Below are positions 21,601 through 32,433 of a DNA stretch of 64,000 nt, one piece after another. Made by a program: the position numbers and the translations under genes. Origin of the DNA: Turnera subulata (lineage: Eukaryota; Streptophyta; Magnoliopsida; Malpighiales; Passifloraceae); NCBI GenBank assembly GCA_028386065.3, contig JAKUCV010002740.1, forward strand, positions 1-64,000, given 5' to 3'. The notes beneath the pieces were generated by a model. The model saw only the letters and a list, made by a program, of their open reading frames with translations, ran no database searches and was not told the DNA's origin. Within the stretch, counting starts at the first letter, position 1. Every line of letters begins with the position of its first letter.

Positions 21601-24600
21601 CCTAATTTTCCAATTTATGTTGGTTTTTTGGGACATAGGTTGTTCTGTCCCTCTCATCCATATCTGAATTTTTTTATTCCTTCTAATATTTGAAATATTT
21701 GTAGGGATGATCAGTTTGCTGCTGAAAGTCTGGTCAGTGCTAATCTTGATGAAGATTTGAATGCCGAGGTCATTATATGCCTGTTACACTACTGCTGTCA
21801 TTTTTGGCACTGATTCAAGTTTCACTGATTGCTTGTCTCCACCTCCAATTTATTACAGACAAAAAGCACGGAGAATCAGGTTGAGATTAGTAATCTCAAA
21901 TTCATGCTGGTACCCAGATATGGTTTCTTTAAGGCTGGTTGTGTTGTAGTTATGCAATAATGAAGCTTTGTCATATTCACCTACTTAATCAATCTTTCAA
22001 TGCTTCCGTTTTGTCCTGTTAGCATCAGAAAGAGTTGGAACTATCACACTTGAAGGACCTCATTGAGAAGGAAAAGGTAAATGAGTGAGTCAGGCCTTGG
22101 CCTGTATTAAAGTTGCTATTCTGCCTCTCTGATATACAATAGGTGTATTTTCCTTACTTGAGCCCAGCACGGAGAAACTTAGATTCATTTGTTCTGAGAA
22201 TATTGGAGATAAAAATGAAAAATTTTTACCCAGTGGATGGGTATTGAGTAATTAGTGTAGAAGCTAAGCTAAGATGGTTGAACTCCACAAGTAGCATGTG
22301 ATTTATCTCTTCCTCTTAGAGTTGTTAAGTGACTTTCATATCCTAACATGATTGGATCTTCTATCATGTGTTGTGATTTCCCTGACATTTTTTCTAGTTG
22401 ATTTGATTAGTTGAAGTAACCAATATTAACTTTTTGCATATTGGCATTTGAGCGCCAAAGAGGACTTCTTTCTATGGTGCACAAACACAGAATTATTTAC
22501 AACTTTGTGAATTTCCTTACGAAATATTTTTTCAGATGCCTGAGTTGTTTTAAATTCATTAAACATTACAGCTTGCTTTGTCTACTTTGCAAATGAAAGC
22601 TGAAGCAGAGATTACCAAAGCTCAGGAACTTATCTCGCAAAAAGAAGCTGAAGCAATTGCAGCTGAAGAAAGCCTCTCTGGACTGGTGGAGGTGTCTCCC
22701 TCTCTGTTTCTATGGGTCAATTTCATGGTGGTTAAAATAGCATAATGATCGTTGAAGGATTAGTCATTGAACAAACTAATTAATATGGGTTGTGAGCCAT
22801 TTGTGAGATCTTGGTTTTCTCAAGTCTTCTGAGCTTAAGAAGCTATCCATTTCAAAGACTGGGTTGTTAAGTTTTGCTGTTCATAAAGTGGGAAAGTATG
22901 AATTGAGGAAAAAGGGGGGTATGGTTCTTGCAAATTAGTATGACAATGTATTTTCTATCTAAACTTCTGCATTTGCCGGGCAGCTCACAAGAAATTGTTC
23001 GGAGACACTTCTTCCTACAGGGGAAAGATTTTTTGCTACAGCTGCTTTGTTCTCCTGTTGTTCTTCATTGGATGGTTTGGATGGCATTGCCATTATCCAT
23101 CAACAATCTGCGTCTTTTAAATCGGAACTCCTCTGGTCTGGCCACTCCACTTGTTTCTATAGTTGTTTCTCATAACCAGCTTGGCTTGATAAGAAAGACG
23201 CCAGCTAGACTTCCTTTTCCCGTCTCTTAACCGCTCTTTGGGAACATACTAACCCATTTGGATACATTGCCAATTTGGAGTGGCTGCTATTCCAATGTTA
23301 ATGTTTGGAAGATGTTTACCTCAACCCATTGCTTGCAACGTCTTGAAGGCATCTCACAAGTTTGATTTGCTTGTTACAAGTTATTTGAATGGTGATACTT
23401 CTTCCTGGAGGGTGTCGGGAATAAACCAAAATCCTGTTTGTAGAGCTTATTAAATATATAAAGCTACTTGTTTTTTTACTTTTTATCTGATTTTTTTTAT
23501 CATCTCATCATAGCTGATATGAGATCTAATTTTATTTTATGCACATGTGTGTAAGGTTAAGCTTCAATTTAGTGGCGATGGTGAAATTGTGGAGGTGACA
23601 GGTAGCTTCAATGGTTGGCATCACCGTATTCAAATGGATCTTCAGCCATCCTCAGTTAATGTTGATCCATTCGGACCAAGGTTCATGAAATCCTTTTTTT
23701 TGCCCAGTGTATTGTTTTTGTATTTTCTCTCATGTGCAATATGTTATATTTATGTAGTGAGCTATGATCTCCTGACTGATGATCATTTAGAGTTGTTGAT
23801 TACGGCATTATTTCATTAATCACATATCATATTTTTCTAATTTCATTTCTAGAATAACATGGAAACTTATAGGAGCTGGTGCTCCTTGCAGTTGTTGTAA
23901 TCTGATCATAATGTTTCTTGTTTCATAACTGTGGGAAGTTTTGCATACTTCTGGACAACAAAAATTTTTGACAATTCATCACGTAGTGGAGGTTACTTGT
24001 TACATAAACTGAGAAGACTATACTAGTATTATTTTCCTGGTTGGGCCATTGAGATTTTGGCCACACTCAAGTCTCACGGGGAGTGAAATAATTGTGTGGG
24101 GACTATTCCGGGAATGTAAACGAAAGAAATACAGGAAAATATTTGTTAAGTTGATAAATCTCTTCTGTTTTCCTGTCAACTGATGTGCCTTGTTCTTTCT
24201 ACAATGGGTTCAAATGTCTCCTCACTTTTTTACTTGCATGACATTTATTTGGTACTTGTCTCATACACATAGATCTTTCGTTTTCTTGTCAGTTTCTTTC
24301 TCCCCTCCCCTTTCTAGTTTCCACTATCAAAGTATTGGATTCTATATTTTATCCTTTTCTCCTTTGGACTTGTGACAATCTAATAAGCTTGTGGTTGAAA
24401 TATGTCTTCAGGAAACCCAGAATTTGGTCAACGGTACTATGGCTTTATCCTGGAGTGTATGAGGTTAGAATATCTGCCATCTTATCGTAATTTTCTGAAA
24501 AATGTTAGTCTTGTTATAATGGTGAACATGCTAGCCCACAACTATGTTGAATGCAAGGTTTACGACATTGTTAGCTAAAATAACATCTTCTCGGTAGCAA

Positions 24601-24846
24601 GACTATCATGCTTGATGTCCTGCCAGAAATGTGCTATGTGATTGTCCAGCTTTAGTTATAGTCGTATGTGAATTAGCATCCTGCTTCAGTTGTAGTCGAT
24701 TGTTAACCAGCATGTATTAGTTCTCTGAAATTGACTTATCATTACAGATAAAGTTCATTGTTGATGGGCAATGGATTGTTGATCCCAAGAGAAAGTCGGT
24801 TACCAGGGGTGGAATTTGTAACAACATTCTTCGAGTTAGCAGATGA
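18663..24846 (+). CDS. PTST3: PTST3-like starch-granule initiation protein (14 exons, 627 aa)
   Basis: Exons, all with GT-AG borders and consistent phases: 18663-18844, 19000-19119, 19508-19641, 19721-19831, 19856-20365, 20553-20627, 20894-21080, 21705-21768, 21859-21909, 22023-22076, 22572-22691, 23556-23680, 24412-24463, 24748-24846. Residues 1-60 look like a chloroplast transit peptide (Ser/Arg-rich, few acids) with an 8-His run. Residues 61-125 hold a conserved segment ([29 protein letters not shown]). Residues 154-325 are an acidic region of degenerate ~23-residue repeats. Residues 440-536 form a coiled coil. Residues 537-627 are a CBM48 glucan-binding domain ([31 protein letters not shown]). 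PTST2/PTST3 proteins act in plastids and deliver glucan substrates to starch synthase 4. Length and N-terminal motif favour PTST3 over PTST2/FLO6. The ATG at 18663 sits in CCATGGCG. Confidence 0.8.
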
Positions 24847-25060
24847 TTATGCTTGCAGTATTCCAAGACCTTGTAACTTTTATCTTCAGGAAAGGTATGT
24901 TTGTATTTTTTTGCAATTTCTGAGTGAAGCCAGACTAGTCCAAAACTAAGATAAAATAGGGTAAGACGCTGATTCCGGCATGGTCAGAATTCATGCTCTA
25001 GTTTAAGATAACTATGGCTAAATGTGTGATTGTTAAGGATCCGAGCATCATTTGCAAAAG
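24847..25060 (+). other. PTST3-like 3' flank, interrupted by CRM insertion
   Basis: About 214 bp between the stop codon and the CRM element, most likely 3' UTR. No clear AATAAA is present before the insertion. The last five bases, AAAAG (25056-25060), are the left target-site duplication. The original continuation resumes at 32434. Confidence 0.55.
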
Positions 25061-25911
25061 TGATACAGCAACAACCCTAGAACTCCACTAGAGTTACCTC
25101 TGCAACTAATTGATCCCAAGACCTCCAATCTTCAATCAAGCTAGGGTTTAGTATCCCTATTCTTTACCTCCTAAACTCAAAGGATTAGGCAACAAACAAT
25201 TAGGAATACAAGGAATTAATCAATCACCACAAGTAAATTACTTGATAAGAGTAATCAATCCCAAAGAGTAAAGCCAAGAGAATCCCTCCCTTGTTTTTGA
25301 TTAAATCCCTCAATCAAGAAGAACACCAAAGGAAAGCATTTAGCTTCCTTAATATCACTCAAAACATCATGTATGTATTCTGATTCCAAACCTGATACAT
25401 GGTTGGCTTTTATAGAAGCCAAAAAGCAAAGGATTGAATTTAAAATGCGAAGTACAAAACAAAATGATTCTTCTTTCTTTTTCTTTTGTTTTCTTTAATG
25501 CACACCAACAAACCAAATGGTGAAAGGCCACTCAATCTGGATAGTGGGCATCTCTGGCTCCAAAGTGGATTTTCCAGCCTGAAAATGAACAGTAAACGCC
25601 GGAAGTGAATAGTAATTTCCGGCAGTGAATAGAAATTTCCGGCGAAAACATAAATTTTCTGGTTGAGCGGTAAAAACGGCTACTTTTGACTTGAATCCTT
25701 CAAAATGCTCACAAACTTAGGAATCTCTTTAAATTCATCTCCAAACTTGTCCAACTTATCTTGTTGCTACTCCCGATTGACCCAAGCTTGAGCATAACGT
25801 AACATGTGATTCTTTATCATCTTCAATCGAGCCCTCGTGACTGGTCCTTGAGGCAAGCTAATGGCGCCATCACGATCTTGAGTTCCACTTGGTACTGGCT
25901 TGCTTGTATCA
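25061..25911 (-). repeat. 3' LTR of the CRM element
   Basis: 851 bp, TGATACAGCAAC at its plus-strand start. It contains the last ~145 bp of the pol ORF (25767-25911). Its TAG stop is a point difference from the 5' LTR, where the frame reads on. Confidence 0.9.
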
Positions 25912-27011
25912 TCCCCCCCTTCCTCAAAAGGATTCGTCTTCGAATCTGTCCCTGCATCATCAATGGGAAAAAGATCAGAAACATTAAAAGTAGCACTCAC
26001 TGCATACTCACTAAGCAGATCTATCTTGTAGGCATTGTCATTGATGCGCTCCAGGACTTGAAAAGGACCATCCCCCCTCGCATCCAACTTAGATTTCCTT
26101 TGTTGAGGAAACCTCTCCTTCCTAAAGTGTACCCACACCCAATCACCAGGTTCAAACCTGACCAGCTTGCGCCCTTTGTTGGCCCTTTGTGCTACTTTAG
26201 CATTCATCGCTTCGATGTGCTTGCGAGCTTTCTCATGTATGGATTGAACCAACTTTGCTTTTTGCTGCCCATCTACATTGACAAGCTCATTCAAAGGTAA
26301 AGGCAACAAATCCAAAGGGGTTAGTGGATTAAAACCATACACAATCTCAAATGGAGAATAACCTGTAGTAGAAGAATGAGTGCTCCTATTATAGGCAAAC
26401 TCTATCAATGGCAAACAATCTTCCCAAGTTTTCAAGTTCTTACCCACAACAGCACGCAATAAAGACCCTAAAGTCCTATTGACCACCTCAGTTTGGCCAT
26501 CACTCTGAGGATGACAAGCAGTAGAAAACAACTTGGTCCCCAATTTATTCCACAACACACGCCATAAATGACTCAAGAACTTAGTATCTCTATCAGAAAC
26601 AATTGTCCTAGGAATGCCATGCAAACGGACTACACCCCTAAAGAACAATTCAGAAATATGAGATGCATCATCAGTCTTATGACAAGCAATAAAATGAGCC
26701 ATCTTGCTAATCCTGTCAACCACAACAAGGATGCTATCTCTACCTTTCCTAGTTCTAGGCAATCCTACCACAAAATCCATAGAAATATCAGTCCAAGGAT
26801 GAGTAGAAACAGGCAAAGGTGTATACAACCCATGGGGTTGCACTTTAGACTTGGCATGTCGACATGCCACACAGCTACTACAAACCTGCTCAACATTCTT
26901 TTTCATGTTAGGCCAATAAAAATGTTCCTGCAGAATGTCAAGAGTTTTAGCAACACCAAAGTGACCCATCAAACCAGCATCATGTGACTCCCTAGTCAAC
27001 AGCTCACGCAT
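25767..27011 (-). pseudogene. CRM integrase with C-terminal CR-like tail
   Basis: An open 414-residue stretch covering most of the integrase: HHCC zinc finger (H..., CSSCVAC), the core acidic residues in [16 protein letters not shown] and [10 protein letters not shown] (all three present), then a [14 protein letters not shown] segment and the tail with NPFEEGG and GPVTRAR. CRM elements carry such a tail in place of or beside a chromodomain, thought to aid centromeric targeting. The ORF continues through the PPT into the 3' LTR and ends at TAG 25767-25769. Upstream, pol is interrupted by stops, so it cannot be expressed as part of a full polyprotein. Confidence 0.85.
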
Positions 27012-27061
27012 AGAACAAGATGGAATGCAAAGTTTTCCCTCACGAAATAAATATCCATTAT

Positions 27062-29018
27062 CTCTTTAAAATTTTTGAAATCCAGATTGTTCACATGCAA
27101 CAAATACTTTAGCAAAGTCATAATCAGATGGATACAGCTCCTTGATATACTCAAATCCCACCAACTTAGAACTAAGAGAAGAGAGTAGAGCATACCTCCT
27201 GGATAATGCATCAGCAACTACATTATCCTTACCCTACTTGTACTTGACAACATATGGAAAAGTCTCAATGAACTCCAGCCACTTTGCATGCCTTTTCCCC
27301 AGCTTACCTTGGCCCTTTAGGTGCTTCAAACTCTCATGATCAGTGTGAATCACGAATTCCTTTGGCCAAAGGTAGTGCTGCCATGTCTGTAATGCTCTCA
27401 CTAGTGCATACAGCTCCTTGTCATAAGTGGAATAGTTGAGTTGAGCACCTTTCAACTTTTTACTGAAATAGGCAATTGGCCTCTTTTCCTGCAAAAGAAC
27501 AACACCTATGCCTACACCAGAAGCATCACACTCATTCTCAAAAGTAGAATCAAAGTTAGGCAACTTAAGAATTGGAGCAGAGCACAATCTATCTTTTAAA
27601 GTCGAAAATGCCTTTTGTTGTGCATCTCCCCATTTAAATCCTACTTCCTTCTTGACAATATCATTCAAAGGAGCAGCAATAATACTAAAATCTTTTACAA
27701 ATCTCCTATAAAAACTAGCAAGGCCATGAAAAGACCTCACCTTAGAAATAGAAGTAGGCGTCGGCCATTCCCTGATAGGCCTTACCTTCTCCTGGTCAAC
27801 TTCTATTCCCCTGGAACTAACCACATATCAAAGAAAGATAACACTATCCATGCAAAAAGTACACTTCTTAAGCTTGGCAAATAATTTCTCAGCCCTAAGT
27901 GCATCCAATACAAGCTTAAGATGTTCCAAATGTTCTTCAACACTTTTCCTATAGATAAGAAAATCATCAAAGTACACAACAACAAATTTTCCAATGAAAT
28001 ACCTTTAGACATGATTCATTAGACGCATAAATGTACTAGGTGCATTAGTCAAACCAAATGGCATAACTAACCATTCATACAATCCAAACTTAGTCTTAAA
28101 AGCAGTTTTCCATTCATCCCCTATTTTCATGCGAATCTGATGATACCCACTCATGAGATCAATCTTAGTGAAAATGCATGCACCATATAATTCATCAAGC
28201 ATGTCATCTAACCTAGGAATAGGATGGCGATACTTTACCGTTATTTTGTTGACAGCTCGACAGTCAACACACATCCGCCAAGTGCCCTCCTTCTTTGGAA
28301 CAAGAATTACTGGTACAGCACATGGAGGGAGGCTCTCTCGAATCAGCCCCTTAGAAAGCAAGTCCTCGACTTGCTTTTGTATCTCCTTTGTCTCCTCTGG
28401 ATTGGCCTTATATGCTGGCCTGTTTGGAATTTGGGCACCAGGAATAAAGTCAATCTGATGCTCAATGCCCCTAAGTGGCGGCAATTCCCTAGGCAGTTCC
28501 TCCGGAAAGACATCACTGTAGTCCTGCAAAAGAGAAACAATACAACTAGGCAATTCTTGGTCAAGTTCAGCTGTACTAAAATAAGCCCCCTTATATAAGA
28601 GTACTAAAATCTGTTGTTTGTTCTCACAAGCTACCCTCAAATCCCTTGAACTTGCATAGAAATTTTCTCTCTTTTTCTCACTAAGTTTTTGCTCTCCTTT
28701 TGCAAAGCCCTCGGCTTTCCCCTCAACCTCACTGAGTTTGGCTAAACCAGCCACCTTCTCCTTCCTCCAAGCCTCCACAGACTTGTGCATAAACAACTGA
28801 TCCTCATAGACATCCTTGGGAGATAGTGGCGCAAGCACCACCTTCCTTTTACCCATGGTGAATGTGTACCTATTCGTATGACCATCATGTAGCACTCTCC
28901 TGTCATACTGCCATGGCCTTCCCAACAAGATGTGACACGCCTGCATAGGTACAACATCACATAAAACCTCATCAGAGTACTTCCCAATGGTGAAGGAAAT
29001 AAGTACCTGACCGGTCAC
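27062..29018 (-). pseudogene. CRM reverse transcriptase and RNase H, broken
   Basis: On the minus strand: [45 protein letters not shown], then the catalytic VVVYFDDFLIY (about 27970), and the RNase H segments [24 protein letters not shown] and [10 protein letters not shown], ending with ADALSRR near 27190. Breaks include stops at about 28004 and 27825, and a TAG in the Gln of the YKYKQGKDN-type motif (27234). The enzyme would copy element RNA into DNA; this copy is dead. Confidence 0.85.
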
Positions 29019-29320
29019 TTTGATCTCGCCACTGTCATTAAGCTACTGAAGCTTGTATGGCTTAGGATGTTTCTGAGTTTTCAGCCCCATCTTCTCCACT
29101 AACATGGTACTCACGACATTGGTGCAACTTCCCCCATCTATGATCATGCTGCAGGGCTTGTCTTGTACCAAACACCTAGTGTGAAAGATGTTCTCTCTTT
29201 GCTCAATTCCCTCTTCCTTCTGCTGAATATTGAGCATCCTCCGGGTCACACATAACTTATAAACCACCTCCTCTGGCTCAACAAACTCACCGTCTGCATC
29301 CTCCAACTTGGGCATGTCAG
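29019..29320 (-). pseudogene. CRM protease, broken
   Basis: The aspartic-protease core reads MIIDGGSCTNVVS, an Asp-Gly-Gly variant of the DTG/DSG triad usual in this clade. It is followed by ACHILLGRPWQYDR in the next segment (28890-28935). A TAG replaces the Trp codon after KPYKLQ at about 29042. Confidence 0.75.
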
Positions 29321-30641
29321 CTAGTGCTGGATCAACATAGGGCTCCTCCCTCTCATCATCAACACCTCGCCATGCTCAGTGGTAAGCATCATCCTCTTAT
29401 TCGGGCATTGAGAAGCATAATGTCCTAATCTCATGCACTTGAAACACTTCACATTTCTAGCCTTATCCTGAGCTTTTGTTGGCGCATTGGGAGTCTTCTG
29501 TTCAGTTTCTGCCCTCCTTAGGTCTCCAAGGAATCGACTTAGGTGTGTCAAGAACAGGCTTACTTGAGCCCCCCACTTCCTGCTTGGTGTATCTTACACT
29601 GGCACTCCAATTGGTATAACTAGAAGGCTTCCCATAGGTCTTGCTCTTGAGTTGCTTTTCAATCTTAGAAGCTAGAGCTACCATCTCCTCAATCTCTGCA
29701 TAATGCTGTAGCTCCAGAATATTAGCAATGTCCCTGTTCAACCCATAGTAAAACCTCGACATGGTGGTCTCCTCATCCTCCTCGATCCTAGTCTGATGCA
29801 TAGTTATCTCAAGTGCTTTCCAGTATTCCTCTACACTCTTAGTCCCCTGCTTGGTTGCTTGAAGCTTATGAAGCAACTCTCTCTGATATGAAGCAGGAAC
29901 AAATCTCTTCTTCATGATCCTCTTCATTTCTTCCTATGTTTCTATCTCAGGGTCTCCATATCTCCTCCTTGAAGTGACAAGCTTATTCCACCAAGACCTG
30001 GCATAGTCTTTGAATTCCACAACTGCAAGCTTGACCTTCTTTTCCTCTGAGTACCTATGGCAGTCAAAAATTGACTCCACACTTTGCACCCACTCCAAAT
30101 ACTCTGGATCACTAGAACCTCGAAAAGTTGGAATTTTCATTTTGATGGATCCAACATCTCGATCAATACTCACTACTCTGTCTTCCACTCTCTCAAAGAA
30201 TCTGGGTCTCTGATATCCAGCTGTGCCTCCTCCTCTGCCATATAGACCTCGGCCTCCTCTTCCCCCAGCATGTACTCTCTGATTAACCTCTCCAAACTGG
30301 TCCTCCAATTCTTCCTCAAGAATGGGATCTTCATTAACATGGTGTGTAGCTTGCTCTCTGGGGCGAGCAACCTATTCTTGCTCTCCTCCTCCTGCTCGTC
30401 TAGGAGTAGCAATGCTAGTAAAGATCTCTTGAACAGTTTGCTCTTGCCTCTCCAACCTATCACTCAACTCTCCTGTCTGCCTATCAATTCGGCTATTGGT
30501 CTCCCTCAACCCTAGATTTGTCGCCCTGACTTCATCCCTAACCTCCTTCATCTGAGCATCTGTCTAAGCCCTGAAATCCCTCAACAGTACCATAACAGAA
30601 GCAAGGTTTGGTTCACCACCCTTACTGCCACTAGTAGACAT
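29321..30641 (-). pseudogene. CRM gag with zinc knuckle, broken
   Basis: The gag ATG is at 30641 (product starts MSTSGSKGG). It contains a Gln-rich coiled region, a Gly/Arg-rich stretch (GGRGGRGLYGRGGG), the capsid signature (FRGSSDPEYLEWVQ, WWNKLV, ELLHKLQ) and a CCHC knuckle (CFKCMRLGHYASQC, about 29450). At least three in-frame stops (about 30564, 30375 and 29931) and a frameshift near 29510 break it. Gag would package the element RNA. Confidence 0.8.
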
Positions 30642-30989
30642 GATGTATAACCTGCGAATACTTGTTAGTAAAACAAATCCTCACGTGTTAACACTCGTAT
30701 TTGTTCACTCTTGGCAAGGGATGTAACTCAGCCTCTTTCCTCTCTTGATTCTGCTTTATATCACAAAATCAAGCAACCAACTTGCAACAATTAATTAACA
30801 GAAACAATGAAAGCCTAAAGAAGGAACGAAAGGAAAACAATTCTAGAACAAATTATGACTTCAACAAACAAGAAGAAAGATCACACATAAGGACAAGGTA
30901 ATGCATGTGATGGAATGTTGTAGCAACTGAATGATATGAGACAAAGGCAAGCTAATTTGTGATGTACGAGTGCTATGTCAACAATAGTC

Positions 30990-31470
30990 GAAGCCTCAAA
31001 ACATCGATGTTGGGTTTTAAACATCAATGTTTAAACAATTGGTTTCAAGGTTTTCTTGACCCAAGCTCTAGAACATCGATGTTGGGTTCAAAACATCGAT
31101 GTTTTTACAATAGTTTCCAAGATTTTCTTTGGCCGAAGCTTAAGAACATCGATGTTGGATTCAAAACATCGATGTTTTACACTGGTTTACAAGAATTTAT
31201 TTTGTCGAAGCTCAAGAACATCGATGTTGGGTTTAAAACATCGATGTTTTACAATGGTTTCCAAGATTTTTGTTTGCCGAAGCTCAAGAACATCGATGTT
31301 GGGGTTCAAAACATCGATGTTTTACAATGGTTTCCAAGATTTTTGTTTGCCGAAGCTCAAGAACATCGATGTTGGGGTTCCAAACATCGATGTTTGGTGA
31401 CCGTGGGCTTCAAAAATTTCAAATTTACTGTCCCAACATCGATGTTTTGATGCCAAACATCGATGTTGTA
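30990..31470 (-). repeat. Tandem array of ACATCGATGT palindromes in the CRM leader
   Basis: Seven units of about 70 bp, each with a pair of ACATCGATGT palindromes about 20 bp apart: 14 sites, 13 perfect, one (near 31022) with ATCAAT. Units also share an AAGCTCAAG start and a TGGTTTCCAAGATTTT end. The array lies in the untranslated leader between PBS and gag. ORFs predicted across it are repeat artefacts. Confidence 0.9.
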
Positions 31471-31564
31471 GCAATTTAGTTTTTGTAGAATGACGGTAAG
31501 ATTAAGAACAGGAAGAGAAGAAAAAAAATTGAACAAGACAGGGTATGATTGATTGAACCTGTAA

Positions 31565-31576
31565 GCTCCGCTACCA
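31565..31576 (-). promoter_or_regulatory. Primer-binding site of the CRM element
   Basis: TGGTAGCGGAGC on the minus strand, 2 bp from the 5' LTR. It is identical to the PBS of four other elements here. Confidence 0.8.
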
Positions 31577-31578
31577 AG

Positions 31579-32428
31579 TGATACAGCAACAACCCTAGAA
31601 CTCCACTAGAGTTACCTCTGCAACTAATTGATCCCAAGACCTCCAATCTCCAATCAAACTAGGGTTTAGTATCCCTATTCTTTACCTCCTAAACTCAAAG
31701 GATTAGGCAACAAACAATTAGGAATACAAGGAATTGATCAATCACCACAAGTAAATTACTTGATAAGAGTAATCAATCCCAAAGAGTAAAGCCAAGAGAA
31801 TCCCTCCCTTGTTTTTGATTGAATTTCTCAATCAAGAAGAACACCGAAGGAAAGCATTTAGCTTCCTTAATATCACTCAAAACATCATGTATGTATTCTG
31901 ATTCCAAACCTGATACATGGTTGGCTTTTATAGAAGCCAAAAAGCAAAGGATTGAATTTAAAATGCAAAGCACAAAACAAAATGATTCTTCTTTCTTTTT
32001 TTTTTTATTTTCTTTAATGCACATCAACAAACCAAATGGTGAAAGGCCACTCAATCTGGATAGTGGGCATCTCCAGCTCCAAAGTGGATTTTCCAGCCTG
32101 AAAATGAACAGTAAACGCCGGAAGTGAATAGTAATTTCCGGCAGAATAATAATTTCCGGCGAGAACAGTAATTTTCTGGTTGAGCGGTAAAAACGGCTAC
32201 TTTTGACTTGAATCCTTCAAAATGCTCACAAACTTAGGAATCTCTTTAAATTCATCTCCAAACTTGTCCAATTTATTTTCTTGCAACTCCCGATTGACCC
32301 AAGCTTGAGCATAACGTAACATGTGATTCTTTATCTTCTTCAATCGAGCCCTCGTGACTGGTCCTTGAGGCAAGCTAATGGCGCCATCACGATCTTGAGT
32401 TCCACTTGATACTGGCTTGCTTGTATCA
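31579..32428 (-). repeat. 5' LTR of the CRM element
   Basis: 850 bp, partner of 25061-25911. In this copy the pol-tail frame has no TAG and would extend about 35 codons further to KDSSQK-stop, showing that the ancestral protein ended deeper inside the LTR. Confidence 0.9.
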
Positions 32429-32433
32429 AAAAG

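Larger units (their letters stand above)
25061..32428 (-). mobile_element. CRM-type Ty3/gypsy chromovirus (7.4 kb), decayed
   Basis: LTRs of 851 and 850 bp (TGATACA...TGTATCA) and TSD AAAAG at 25056-25060 and 32429-32433. On the minus strand a PBS (TGGTAGCGGAGC, 31565-31576) follows the 5' LTR, and a G-rich PPT precedes the 3' LTR (25912-25930). Gag and pol lie in between in the usual gypsy order PR-RT-RH-INT. The pol C-terminus carries the GPVTRAR tail and NPFEEG motif of CRM clade elements and runs into the 3' LTR. At least six in-frame stops, mostly TAG, and frameshifts make it inactive. The LTRs are about 97-98% alike by eye. Confidence 0.9.

Noticed and set aside
30990..31470. CRISPR-like array of regularly spaced repeats
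   Set aside because: This is a plant retrotransposon leader; spacers are themselves repeated and there are no cas genes.
30959..31479. Three overlapping plus-strand ORFs with repeated IDV/TSMF words
   Set aside because: They arise from the ACATCGATGT repeats read in three frames.
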